A DNA stretch of 64,000 bases from Gammaproteobacteria bacterium (GTDB lineage: Bacteria > Pseudomonadota > Gammaproteobacteria > Steroidobacterales > Foliamicaceae), in assembly GCA_009845905.1 (NCBI GenBank), contig VXYS01000004.1, positions 339,285-403,284 of the forward strand, given 5' to 3'. The notes under the pieces are model-generated. The model saw nothing but the letters and a program-made list of their open reading frames with translations, was not told the DNA's origin and did not search any database. Below are positions 25,455-33,622 of the stretch, piece by piece (the stretch's first letter is position 1; each line of letters starts with the position of its first letter). A program made the position numbers and the translations under genes.

Positions 25455-26506
25455 CCAAAATCAACACTGCCAGTCTGGAGCTCACCAACCAGATCCTGTC
25501 ACTGATCTCCGGGATTGACGAATTCAAGGGGGCGTGGCGCGCGATCGGCCGGATCGCCCCCGAACGGCTGACCGGCCTGCGGCGCGTGGCGACCATCGAG
25601 AGCGTTGGCTCCTCGACCCGTATAGAGGGCGCCAGCCTGACCGACCGCGATGTCGAAAAGCTGCTGTCCAGTATCGGGATCAGGTCCTTTGCCAATCGGG
25701 ACGAACAGGAAGTTGCCGGTTACGCCCAGGTCATGGAGACCGTATTCTCGAACTGGAAAGCGATCGACCTCACGGAAAACCATATCAAGCAGCTTCATCG
25801 CGACCTGCTGATATTTTCCGCCCGCGACGAGCGGTATCGCGGCGAATACAAGAAGTTGCCGAATCACGTGGAGGCGTTCGATGAAACCGGCAAAAGCCTG
25901 GGCGTCGTATTTCGGACGGCATCGCCGTTCGATACCCCGCGCCTGATGACCGAACTCGTGGACTGGACCCGGACCGCCCTGGACAGCCGGAACCCCCACT
26001 CTCTTCTGACGATTGCCGTCTTCGTGGTTGTCTTTCTTGAAATTCATCCATTTCAGGATGGCAATGGGCGACTTTCGCGCATCCTGACGACGCTCTTGCT
26101 GCTGCGCGCAGGCTACGCCTACGTCCCCTACGATTCGCTGGAAAGCGTTGTCGAGCAATCCAGGGAGGCCTATTACCTGGCATTGCGTCAAACTCAGGCA
26201 ACCATCCGAACGGAGAGCCCGAATTGGCAGCCTTGGGTCGAGTACTTTCTCGATACGCTGAAGCGGCACAAAGACCGCCTGGAACACAAGATCGAACGTG
26301 AGCGAGTACTTCTCGGAGACCTTCCCGAACTATCGCTGCGGATACTGGAAGTTGCCCGGAAGCGCGGCCGGGTCACCGTCGCCGAAGCGGCCAGAGCCAC
26401 CGGCGCCAGCAGGAACACGATAAAGGACCATATTCGGTCCCTCGCCGGCAAAGGCCACCTCGAACGCCACGGCGCAGGCCGTGCAACCTGGTATTCGCTC
26501 GCATGA
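25448..26506 (+). CDS. Class II Fic family AMP-transferase with C-terminal winged helix
   Basis: A 352-residue Fic protein. The catalytic loop HPFQDGNGRLSR is intact near residue 200. An N-terminal inhibitory helix motif S-x-x-x-E-G is seen in SSTRIEGASL (near residue 60), which marks class II self-inhibited Fic enzymes. The C-terminus (VTVAEAARATGASRNTIKDH) is a winged helix-turn-helix. Fic proteins usually transfer AMP to a hydroxyl side chain, and this architecture is common as a stand-alone protein that may bind its own promoter. The upstream GGATG repeats fit that idea. The target is unknown. Confidence 0.92.
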   Translation: MDAKINTASLELTNQILSLISGIDEFKGAWRAIGRIAPERLTGLRRVATIESVGSSTRIEGASLTDRDVEKLLSSIGIRSFANRDEQEVAGYAQVMETVFSNWKAIDLTENHIKQLHRDLLIFSARDERYRGEYKKLPNHVEAFDETGKSLGVVFRTASPFDTPRLMTELVDWTRTALDSRNPHSLLTIAVFVVVFLEIHPFQDGNGRLSRILTTLLLLRAGYAYVPYDSLESVVEQSREAYYLALRQTQATIRTESPNWQPWVEYFLDTLKRHKDRLEHKIERERVLLGDLPELSLRILEVARKRGRVTVAEAARATGASRNTIKDHIRSLAGKGHLERHGAGRATWYSLA

Positions 26507-26567
26507 TCGGCCTGCCGGGATTACTTCTAGTGCTACATTGTTGCCCGCACACTCGTGGGAGAAATTC

Positions 26568-27722
26568 ATGCATCGGATGACACGCAGGCAATTGGTACAG
26601 GGAATCGGCGCGGCTGGCGTCGTGCTGCCCGGAAGCTGGCCGGCGGCCTGGGCGCAGGAAGCAGGCGCTTCCGATCCCGGGCTGATCCTCGGCAAGGGCC
26701 CGCCCGGCTGGTGCGACGAGGCCAAGAACGGCGGTGCGACGGTGCGCTGGAACGACGAGGACCAGGCCTGGTGGATGTGGTACTACGCGCGCGACAACAA
26801 CTATCCCGAGGGTGTGGCGCCCGCGTTCGGCACCGGCCGGATCGCGCTCGCCAAGTCCGCCGACGGCATCTCCTGGGAACGCTACAGGGGCCCTCTCACG
26901 GGCGGCGCGATCATGGACTGGAGCAGCAACCCGGAGGATTTCGATTCCACGCATATCGGCAGCGGCGACATCCTGCGGCACGAAGACGAGTGGCTGCTCT
27001 GGTATTTCGGCGGCGACAGCACCACGCCCACGGAACTGGGCGGCTACCCGGTGTCGGAGGGCTACCAGTTCAAAGGCTACCGGTGCCGGCCCGGCGTGGC
27101 CCGCAGCAAGGACGGCATCCACTGGACGCGGATACGCGGCGCCGCGACCGGCGGGGCCTCGGTGGACATCGGCGACAACATCTACGGCGCCTTCCCCAAC
27201 GGGATCCACGACGGCGATCGGTTCCTGATGTACTACACGACGCTCTCGCCCCGCATCGTCTATTGGGAAACGAAAGTCGCGGAGTCAACGGACCTCGTGA
27301 ACTGGAAGGTGCTCGGCAACATCGAGTGGAGCAGCGACCCGGCGCGCTGGGAACTGGGCGGATCGAACACGCGCCACATCCTCCCGAACCCCGATCCTGA
27401 CGGACGCCGCTGGCTGATGCTCTATACCGCGCTCGACGCCCGCCTGCCGCGCTATCCGCGCGTGATCGGCGCCGCGGAATCGGACGACGGGCTGCTCTGG
27501 CACCGCAAGTACGACGATCCCATACTGCACATGGGCCCGATCAACAACTTCGACAGCGGAGGCGTCGCCTATCCGCAGCTCGTGCCGCACGACGACGGCC
27601 GCCTGTTCCTCTATTACTACGGCTTCGCGCACATCCTGAACACGATCGAGCCGACCCGCGGTATCGGCCTCGCGATCAGCGAGACCGGCAAACTGACCGA
27701 CTTCCGGCGCGTGCGAACCTAG
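26568..27722 (+). CDS. Tat-exported GH43/GH32-like five-bladed propeller protein
   Basis: A 384-residue protein with a twin-arginine leader (MTRRQLVQGIGAAG, cleavage near AWAQ). The mature part has repeated blades such as GGATVRWNDEDQAWWMWYYA, SADGISWER, SKDGIHWTR and SDDGLLWHRK, typical of five-bladed beta-propeller glycosidases (GH43/32/68 superfamily). Catalytic acids cannot be assigned with confidence, so it may be an enzyme or a binding protein. The start at 26568 follows GGGAGAAATTC. Its stop overlaps the convergent alpha/beta hydrolase stop by four bases. Confidence 0.75.
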   Translation: MHRMTRRQLVQGIGAAGVVLPGSWPAAWAQEAGASDPGLILGKGPPGWCDEAKNGGATVRWNDEDQAWWMWYYARDNNYPEGVAPAFGTGRIALAKSADGISWERYRGPLTGGAIMDWSSNPEDFDSTHIGSGDILRHEDEWLLWYFGGDSTTPTELGGYPVSEGYQFKGYRCRPGVARSKDGIHWTRIRGAATGGASVDIGDNIYGAFPNGIHDGDRFLMYYTTLSPRIVYWETKVAESTDLVNWKVLGNIEWSSDPARWELGGSNTRHILPNPDPDGRRWLMLYTALDARLPRYPRVIGAAESDDGLLWHRKYDDPILHMGPINNFDSGGVAYPQLVPHDDGRLFLYYYGFAHILNTIEPTRGIGLAISETGKLTDFRRVRT

Positions 27723-28612
27723 CGGCCGTTCAGCGACATCGCGAACTCCGCGATGCGCCGGTTGAACTGCCCGGCGTCGAACCAGAACGGCATGTTGCCG
27801 GAGTCGGCGAAAACGGACACTTCAGCCTGCGGAAGACGGGCCGCGATCGACTCGATCTGCTCGCGGTTCGCCAGAATGTCCTGGCCGCCGATGATGAACA
27901 GCACCGGAACGTCGACGGCTTCGAGCAGGTCGCTGTTGTCCGAGCGGTGTTCGCGATTGAAAACGCGCACGTAGTGGGGCGTCATCATCGGGGACACCAT
28001 CAGCATTTGCTTCTCGGCCGGCGACAGTTCGCCTCCCGCCGTGATCAGGTCCACGTAGCCCTCCGTCCACTCCAGCAGCGTGGCCGCGTTGGCCGAGGTC
28101 GAGCGGGCGATCTGCTGTTCGCGTTCCGGCGTCATCGGCGATACCGGCCGGGCCACGAACCCGGCGTTGCTGCTCACGAACACGATGCCGCCAATCGCAT
28201 CAGTCCCGTAGTAGCGCACGTAGTCGAGCACGAAATGGCCGCCGTAAGACCAGGCGACCATTAGCGGTTTGCCGGCGCCACCGCTCTCCAGCACCGCCTT
28301 GATGTCGTCGGCCCAGAGCCGCATGTCCAGGTAGTGCTCCGCCTGCCAGGGCTTGGCCGAAGCCCCATGGCCGCGCATGTCCAGCGCGGTCAGAAAGAAC
28401 TCGTCGGCGAGCTCCGACTCCAGTTGCTTCTTCCAGTTGAGCGTGCTGCCGAGAAAACCGTGCACGAACACGATCCGCGGCGCATCGGCAGGACCGTTGT
28501 GCGTGACAGCGATCGGCAGCCCCCCGCCGCCCTCGACCGTCCCGGTCCGCGGCGCGTCCGCGTGTGCGCCGAAAGACAAAACCGCCAACAGGAATCCCAG
28601 CAGGTAACGCAT
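27719..28612 (-). CDS. Secreted alpha/beta hydrolase
   Basis: A 297-residue alpha/beta hydrolase. I start at 28612, where MRYLLGFLLAVLSFGAHA is a clean signal peptide; the frame is open to 28669. The oxyanion segment FVHGFLGSTLNW, the nucleophile elbow VAWSYGGH, the acid in FIIGGQDIL and a cap region are present. The usual C-terminal catalytic histidine position reads DSGNMPFWF, with no clear histidine, which is odd. It could be an esterase or lactonase. It converges with the propeller gene and diverges from the DUF1838 gene. Confidence 0.88.
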   Translation of the reverse strand: MRYLLGFLLAVLSFGAHADAPRTGTVEGGGGLPIAVTHNGPADAPRIVFVHGFLGSTLNWKKQLESELADEFFLTALDMRGHGASAKPWQAEHYLDMRLWADDIKAVLESGGAGKPLMVAWSYGGHFVLDYVRYYGTDAIGGIVFVSSNAGFVARPVSPMTPEREQQIARSTSANAATLLEWTEGYVDLITAGGELSPAEKQMLMVSPMMTPHYVRVFNREHRSDNSDLLEAVDVPVLFIIGGQDILANREQIESIAARLPQAEVSVFADSGNMPFWFDAGQFNRRIAEFAMSLNGR

Positions 28613-28733
28613 GGCGCCCTCCAGACTCAAGCCAGCATTCATTGTCGGGCAAGCCGGCGCCCTCCGCAAAATGCCGAATCGACATTCACCGATAAGCAGG
28701 TTTTATGCGACAGGATTCCCGCGCCGGGATACG

Positions 28734-29711
28734 ATGGAGGTCCACCGCACACGCGAGCATGCAAAAGCAACACCCGTGACCCACCCCTCGACCAGCGAGA
28801 TCAGCAGGCGAACCCTGCTCGTCGCGATGAGCGGCTTGCTGAGCGGCGCCGCTTTCGCCCGCAGCGAAGGGGACGGGCCGCAGCCGGCCACGGCCGCGTC
28901 CGAAGCCTACACGCCGGCGGGCTTCAGGCATGCATTGCCGCCGGAAGCCCTGGAAGAGCCGCTGGCCACGCTCGAGCAGCCCGGAGCGCTGGACCTCAAC
29001 GACTCGGAAGGCCTGAGGCTGGCCCGCATGAAGACCATGTTCAGCCTCAACGCCGATTACGCCTACAGCGCCTACATGACCCGGCATTTCGTGATGCCGC
29101 CGGACGCGACGCCCTACCCGCTCGTCAACGAACTGGAACTGAACGTGTCCTTCCTCACGACCGGCGGCCCGGAGTTCCGCGAAGAATACGAGCAGGGCAA
29201 GCTGATGCTGCACGGCTCGTACACGCGGGTCTTCCTCGATGCCGCCACGCTGCAAACCGTGGACGCAATCGACGTTCCGGCCATGAACCGGCAGTTGACG
29301 CTGGCCCCCACGCAGTTTGCGCTGAGCATCCCGATGGACCTCGCCCCGATCCCGCACGACCCCACGCTCACCGAAGACCTCCGCTGGTATCGCTTCGGCG
29401 AGGACGTTCATCTAACCAACATCGCCCTGTTCGAACCCAGCGAGTCGCGCCCGCCCCGCATGGATACGTCCGTGTGGCGGGTGAAGCACGCGGACCTGAT
29501 GGACCCCGCGCATCGGCGGCTCCACGCCCACTACTCGTTCACCGCGTCGTCCTACGCGGCGCTTTACGCCTGGACCGGCCTGGGCGTCGACGACCCCACC
29601 CGGGTCGTCACCAGCAAGGCCGGCATCAAGGTGCACACGATCGACGCATTGCCCGCTCTGGTGCGGGAAAGGATTCTCGAAAAGCACCCCGAGCGCGTTC
29701 CCCGGAAATAG
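28734..29711 (+). CDS. DUF1838 family protein (first copy), Tat leader
   Basis: A 325-residue protein with a leader containing SRRTLLVAMSGLLSGAAFA, consistent with Tat export. The mature domain matches DUF1838: an LRLARMKTMF opening, the RWYRFGEDVHLTN core and the C-terminal IKVHTIDALPALVRERIL motif also seen in the other copies here. The function of DUF1838 is not known. It is the most divergent of the three plus-strand copies and is followed after 22 bp by the second, so the pair is probably an operon. Confidence 0.8.
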   Translation: MEVHRTREHAKATPVTHPSTSEISRRTLLVAMSGLLSGAAFARSEGDGPQPATAASEAYTPAGFRHALPPEALEEPLATLEQPGALDLNDSEGLRLARMKTMFSLNADYAYSAYMTRHFVMPPDATPYPLVNELELNVSFLTTGGPEFREEYEQGKLMLHGSYTRVFLDAATLQTVDAIDVPAMNRQLTLAPTQFALSIPMDLAPIPHDPTLTEDLRWYRFGEDVHLTNIALFEPSESRPPRMDTSVWRVKHADLMDPAHRRLHAHYSFTASSYAALYAWTGLGVDDPTRVVTSKAGIKVHTIDALPALVRERILEKHPERVPRK

Positions 29712-29733
29712 CACTCGCAATGAGGACCCTCCC

Positions 29734-30681
29734 ATGAGTGACCACGACGACATCCTCGAAATCGACGAACAGCGGCGCGACGTCGTGCGTTCGCTCAGCG
29801 CAATCGCCGGCATGACCGCGCTGGCCGGCCTGGTCCGCTCGGAGATGGCGCTGGCCCAGGACGACGAAAGCGATCTGCTCCCCAACGGCCTGCCACGGTC
29901 GTCCCTCTCCGCCGAGCCGGCCGTGGTCGAATTCGACCGCCCGCTGGACCTCACCGACCCGAGCGACGCCTGGTACGCGAAGATCAAGGCCACGAACAAC
30001 CTGGCCGGCGCGAAGACCTACGTGCCGATGTTCTCCCGCGCCTACATCTGCCCCCAGGGCGCACCGGCGCACCCGGTGTTCGGCCACTGCGGCATCTGGA
30101 CCTGGCAATTGCAGAAGGCGACCACCGACGAGTTCGAGGACGCCCGCGAAGGTTCGATGATTCAGCGCGCGCTCTACACCGGAACGATCCTGGACCCCTA
30201 CACCTTCGAACCGGTCGAGACGCTCGAAAACCCCTACACCGGCGAGACCATCACCGTGGAGGATTCGATCTTCGCGATGAACTACCTGCTGCACCCGATG
30301 GGCGGCGGCCGCGACATCGACATCGCCGAGTTCTACAACCCCGAGGAGAAGCCGGACACGCCGTACGTGCGCTTCGGCGACGAGGTCGCGTTCGTGCTGG
30401 CCGGCCTGTTCCAGGGCGAAGGCGACTACCAGCCGCGGGCCGATTCCTCCTGGTGGACCACGAACTACGCGCAGCTCATCGACCCCGACCAGCCGCTGGT
30501 GGAAACGCGCTACAACTTCACCGGACTCATGCGCGCCTGGGAGCGCCCCTGGCTGGGCGTCGAAAAGCCCGACCAGACCCAGTTGCTGTGGGCCGTCGAG
30601 GGCCGCAAGGTCCACTCCGTCGACCGCATCCCCGACCTCCTCCACAAACACGTCCTAAGCAAATACGAGGATCGCGTCTAA
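29734..30681 (+). CDS. DUF1838 family protein (second copy)
   Basis: A 315-residue DUF1838 protein. The N-terminus has QRRDVVRSLSAIAGMTALAG, an atypical twin-arginine leader. Core features are TNNLAGAKTYVPMF, GIWTWQLQK and the C-terminal RKVHSVDRIPDLLHKHVL. It is clearly closest to the copy at 35961, which has TYVPML, FTWQLQ and KKVHSVDDIPDYHKRVL. It is likely to be a periplasmic protein of unknown enzymatic or binding role, encoded with the first copy. Confidence 0.85.
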   Translation: MSDHDDILEIDEQRRDVVRSLSAIAGMTALAGLVRSEMALAQDDESDLLPNGLPRSSLSAEPAVVEFDRPLDLTDPSDAWYAKIKATNNLAGAKTYVPMFSRAYICPQGAPAHPVFGHCGIWTWQLQKATTDEFEDAREGSMIQRALYTGTILDPYTFEPVETLENPYTGETITVEDSIFAMNYLLHPMGGGRDIDIAEFYNPEEKPDTPYVRFGDEVAFVLAGLFQGEGDYQPRADSSWWTTNYAQLIDPDQPLVETRYNFTGLMRAWERPWLGVEKPDQTQLLWAVEGRKVHSVDRIPDLLHKHVLSKYEDRV

Positions 30682-30686
30682 CTACA

Positions 30687-30734
30687 CCCCTGGAAGCGAG
30701 GACTCCCTGGGAGGGAGGGCGTCTCGCCCTCCCC
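30687..30734. repeat. Dispersed palindromic repeat, copy 7
   Basis: CCTGGAAGCGAGG followed by CCCTGGGAGGGAGGGCG and TCTCGCCCTC fills the gap between two convergent DUF1838 genes. Confidence 0.85.
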
Positions 30735-31670
30735 CTACAGCGCCCGGCCGATATAACCGAACGGATCGTCCGCAATCTCAGGAAAGTGGCGCTCGAGCAG
30801 CTGCGCCAAAGAAGCCGGCAGGTCATTGAGCGCGAAAAGCTTGGTTCCCTTTGCGCGGGTATAGAGGCCGCCTGCGCGTCCGCCCATTTCCATCCAAGGC
30901 AGCCAGTCCGACACAATCTCAAGTTGAAGCGTGGCCTCGACGCGCGGCGCTTCCGAGCGAAGATCCTCCGTCCGCCCCCGGTAATCGACGAATTCGATTG
31001 AACTGAAGATCGGCGCCTCCGCCGGGTCGGGCGCAACCGTCACACGCTTCTCGATCTGCACCCAGGTATCGCCCCCGATCGTGCGCGGCGGCTGAACCGA
31101 CTCGGCGATGCGAATGCCGCCCGGCGCCGTGCGTTCGGACGGCCCGACCTCGGAGTGATACGACGTCACGGCAACGGGCGCGGGCACGACCACCTCCACC
31201 TCCCGCGCCGTATAGGGGTTGCGCCAGGATTCGAGCCGTACGCCGCTCACCAGGTCGGTATAGAAGACGACTTCCATCGTATCCACGCGATAACCGCCCT
31301 GCTCCGGATAGCGGATCCGCGAGAACCCGATCGTGTTGGTATTCCACAAGGGCGTGAGCGAGTTGCCTTCGCGCCCGTACTTCACGCCCAGGATCGACCA
31401 GATGACCTCGTCGTCCACCCCCGAATACACCAGCCGCCGGTACCAGCCCTGCTCTTCCTGCGACAGCCCACCGGAAACCGCGAGGGCACTGCCACCCACT
31501 AGTCCCATCCCAAGGAGTGGCAGAAAGCTACGCCGCGACACCTGGGAGAGAGGGGGTCCTTCCTGGGAGAGAGGGCGTCCCGCCCTCCGGGAAGGCGAGA
31601 CGGCCGTGGGGGCAGTGCCCCCACTCCCAGGGAAGCCATAAATTCGAAGATGTGACTTTGACCCAGCCAT
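30735..31670 (-). CDS. DUF1838 family protein (third copy), repeat-encoded N-terminus
   Basis: A 311-residue frame. Residues about 46-66 (SRRSFLPLLGMGLVGGSALA) are a Tat leader, but the preceding 43 residues are encoded largely by dispersed repeat copy 8. Translation may start at the ATG at 31670 or at a GTG at 31541, which gives a normal leader length. The ATG overlaps a LysR-type palindrome, which argues for the later start. The mature domain has DUF1838-like features (WSILGVKYGREGN, DTWVQIEKRVTV, GTKLFALNDLPASLAQLL) but is divergent. It is read away from the LysR gene and is probably its target. Confidence 0.75.
   Translation of the reverse strand: MAGSKSHLRIYGFPGSGGTAPTAVSPSRRAGRPLSQEGPPLSQVSRRSFLPLLGMGLVGGSALAVSGGLSQEEQGWYRRLVYSGVDDEVIWSILGVKYGREGNSLTPLWNTNTIGFSRIRYPEQGGYRVDTMEVVFYTDLVSGVRLESWRNPYTAREVEVVVPAPVAVTSYHSEVGPSERTAPGGIRIAESVQPPRTIGGDTWVQIEKRVTVAPDPAEAPIFSSIEFVDYRGRTEDLRSEAPRVEATLQLEIVSDWLPWMEMGGRAGGLYTRAKGTKLFALNDLPASLAQLLERHFPEIADDPFGYIGRAL
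31541..31634. repeat. Dispersed palindromic repeat, copy 8 (compound, inside a DUF1838 frame)
   Basis: At least three units, including GGGAGAGAGGGCGTCCC and the outer pair GGGGGCAGTGCCCCC. It lies within the 5' part of the DUF1838 frame on the minus strand. Confidence 0.85.
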
Positions 31671-31683
31671 AATTTCAAATTAT
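31669..31683. promoter_or_regulatory. LysR-type operator palindrome
   Basis: ATAATTTCAAATTAT is a perfect 15-bp palindrome about a single central base, of the T-N11-A class bound by LysR regulators. It lies 43 bp before the lysR-type start and covers the ATG at 31670 of the divergent DUF1838 gene. Confidence 0.7.
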
Positions 31684-31688
31684 ATTGA

Positions 31689-31720
31689 CTCCCTCGCGGA
31701 GGGCGGGACGCCCTCCCCCC
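31689..31720. repeat. Dispersed palindromic repeat, copy 9 (lysR leader)
   Basis: CTCCCTCGCGGAGGGCGGG followed by ACGCCCTCCCCCC ends five bases before the LysR ATG and replaces the usual ribosome-binding site region. Confidence 0.85.
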
Positions 31721-31725
31721 GGCAA

Positions 31726-32640
31726 ATGAAATTCGATCTCAAGCAACTGCGGCACTTCGTCTGTGTGGTGGACACGGGCAACATCACGCGCGCGGCCGAA
31801 CTCCAGTACATCACGCAGCCCGCGCTCACGCGCAGCATCAAGAAGATGGAGGAGCGCATCGGCGCCAAACTGCTCGACCGCTCGCCCCGCAGGATCACGC
31901 CCACCGAGGCCGGGCGCGTCCTCTACCGCTACGCCAAGATCATCATCAACCAGGCGGAACGCGCGCTGCTGGACGTCACCGCCGTGTCCCGGGGCGAGCA
32001 GGGCCATGTGCATATCGGCATCGCCGCGCTGTTCGCCCCCACGCTGATCAGCCATCTCATCCCGCAATTGTCGGCACGGTTCCCGGGGCTCCAGGTGCGC
32101 ATCACCGAAGGCTTCTTCGAGGACCTCGTGGCGGGCCTGGTCGAAGGCGAAATCGACGTGCTGCTATCCAACTTCCCGCCCGGCGTCGTGCCGCCGGACG
32201 TGGAACTCAAACCGCTGTTCGAGATCCGCACGGAGTTCGTGGTGGGCGCCTCCCATCCCCTGGCGTCCAAAGAAAACGTCACGGCAAAAGACCTGCGAGA
32301 GGCTCAATGGGCCATCATAAAACAACCCCATATCATTGATTTCCTTGATAAGTTCTTTGCTGAGGAATCGCTGCCTCCGGTCTCGGTTGCGATCGAGGCG
32401 ACCTCGCTCAACACGCTCAAGTCGCTCGTGATGCTCGGCCAGTACGTCGCGATGCTGCCGCGCCGCTGGATCGAGAAGGAGCTCGAGGCCGGCGAAATCA
32501 AGACCATCCGCAAGGACGGTACCGCCCTGGTGCGCGAGGCCGGCCTGATCCTGCGCCAGACCGCAACCCGGCGGCCCACCGTCGAGAACGTCATCCCGGT
32601 CATCGAGGAGTCCTGCCGCGAGTGGCAGATCGACCGCTGA
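31726..32640 (+). CDS. LysR family transcriptional regulator
   Basis: A 304-residue regulator. The N-terminal winged helix-turn-helix reads KFDLKQLRHFVCVVDTGNIT and PALTRSIKKMEERIGAKLLD. The C-terminal two-lobed effector domain (HVHIGIAALFAP, VGEIDVLLS-like strand, SHPLA) is complete. It is divergent from the third DUF1838 gene across 55 bp containing the palindrome at 31669. The leader lacks a purine-rich ribosome-binding site because a dispersed repeat ends just before the ATG, so translation may be weak or leaderless. It probably controls the DUF1838 and NmrA-like genes. Confidence 0.95.
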   Translation: MKFDLKQLRHFVCVVDTGNITRAAELQYITQPALTRSIKKMEERIGAKLLDRSPRRITPTEAGRVLYRYAKIIINQAERALLDVTAVSRGEQGHVHIGIAALFAPTLISHLIPQLSARFPGLQVRITEGFFEDLVAGLVEGEIDVLLSNFPPGVVPPDVELKPLFEIRTEFVVGASHPLASKENVTAKDLREAQWAIIKQPHIIDFLDKFFAEESLPPVSVAIEATSLNTLKSLVMLGQYVAMLPRRWIEKELEAGEIKTIRKDGTALVREAGLILRQTATRRPTVENVIPVIEESCREWQIDR

Positions 32641-32665
32641 CACCAGAAGAAGGAACGACAAAACC

Positions 32666-33523
32666 ATGACCACATTGCTGACCGCCGCCAACGGCAAAAC
32701 CGGCCGCGCGGTACTCAAGGCGCTCGCGAACCGCGGCGCCGACGTGAAGGTGTTCCTGCGCGACGAGGCGCAATGGCCCGCGCTCAACGAACTGGGCGCA
32801 AGTTCCTTCGCCGTCGGCGACATGGAGGACGCAGCAACGATCGAAGCCGCGATGGAATCCTGCGACGGCATCATCCACATCGGCCCGCCCATGCACCCGA
32901 ACGAGGTCGAGATCACGCGCCGCTTCATCGACGCCGCGAAGTCCCACGATCTCAAGCGCTTCGTCTATTACTCGGTCATGCATCCGCTCCGGCGCGCGGT
33001 GCGCCATCACCGGCTCAAGCTCGACGCCGAAGAAGAGCTGATCGAGTCCGGCCTGCCCTACACGATCGTGCAGCCGATCCGCTACATGCAGCACCTGGCG
33101 ATGATCTGGAAGAGAGTGCTGGACACGGGCGTGCACAACATGCCCTTCAGCGTGGACGTCAAGTTCAACGTCGCGGACCTGCGCGATCTGGCCGAGGCGA
33201 CTGCCATCGTGGCCACGGAACCGGGGCATCTCTACATCACCTACGAGCTGGCGGGTCCGGAGGCGCTCAGCCAGCGCGACATGGCCGCGACCATCAGCCG
33301 CGTGCTGGGCCGGGTAATCCGCGCCGAAGCGCTGAGCCTGGAGCAGGTCGAGAAGAACGCCCGCGCGGCAGGCGCCGGCGACGACCGCGTGACGCAGATG
33401 CTCACGATGAACGACCACTACGACCGGTTCGGTTTCCGCGGAAACCCCAACGTCCTGCGCTGGATCCTGGGCCGCGAACCGAACACCTACGAGAACTACG
33501 TAAAACGCCTCGCCTCCCGCTAA
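32666..33523 (+). CDS. NmrA-like NAD(P)-binding protein
   Basis: A 285-residue atypical short-chain dehydrogenase of the NmrA/HSCARG group. The dinucleotide-binding loop is TAANGKTGRAVLKAL at the N-terminus, and the YYSVMHPLRRAVRHHRLK segment stands where catalytic SDRs have tyrosine and lysine. Members act as NAD(P) sensors or as quinone oxidoreductases. It lies 25 bp after the LysR gene with AGAAGGAACG before the ATG, so the two are probably co-transcribed. Confidence 0.88.
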   Translation: MTTLLTAANGKTGRAVLKALANRGADVKVFLRDEAQWPALNELGASSFAVGDMEDAATIEAAMESCDGIIHIGPPMHPNEVEITRRFIDAAKSHDLKRFVYYSVMHPLRRAVRHHRLKLDAEEELIESGLPYTIVQPIRYMQHLAMIWKRVLDTGVHNMPFSVDVKFNVADLRDLAEATAIVATEPGHLYITYELAGPEALSQRDMAATISRVLGRVIRAEALSLEQVEKNARAAGAGDDRVTQMLTMNDHYDRFGFRGNPNVLRWILGREPNTYENYVKRLASR

Positions 33524-33526
33524 CCC

Positions 33527-33567
33527 GCATCAGTGCGGCGCATATCCTGATGCCAATTTCGCATCAG
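33527..33567. promoter_or_regulatory. GCATCAG half-site cluster upstream of the second receptor
   Basis: GCATCAG occurs at 33527-33533, and CTGATGC / GCATCAG form an inverted pair at 33547-33567 around CAATTTC. It lies 56 bases before the receptor start and could be an operator or a short hairpin after the NmrA-like gene. Confidence 0.45.
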
Positions 33568-33622
33568 AACGCGCCGAACTATGAATTACACTTTGGTAGC
33601 GGTTTGCTCGGGAGGATTCAAG

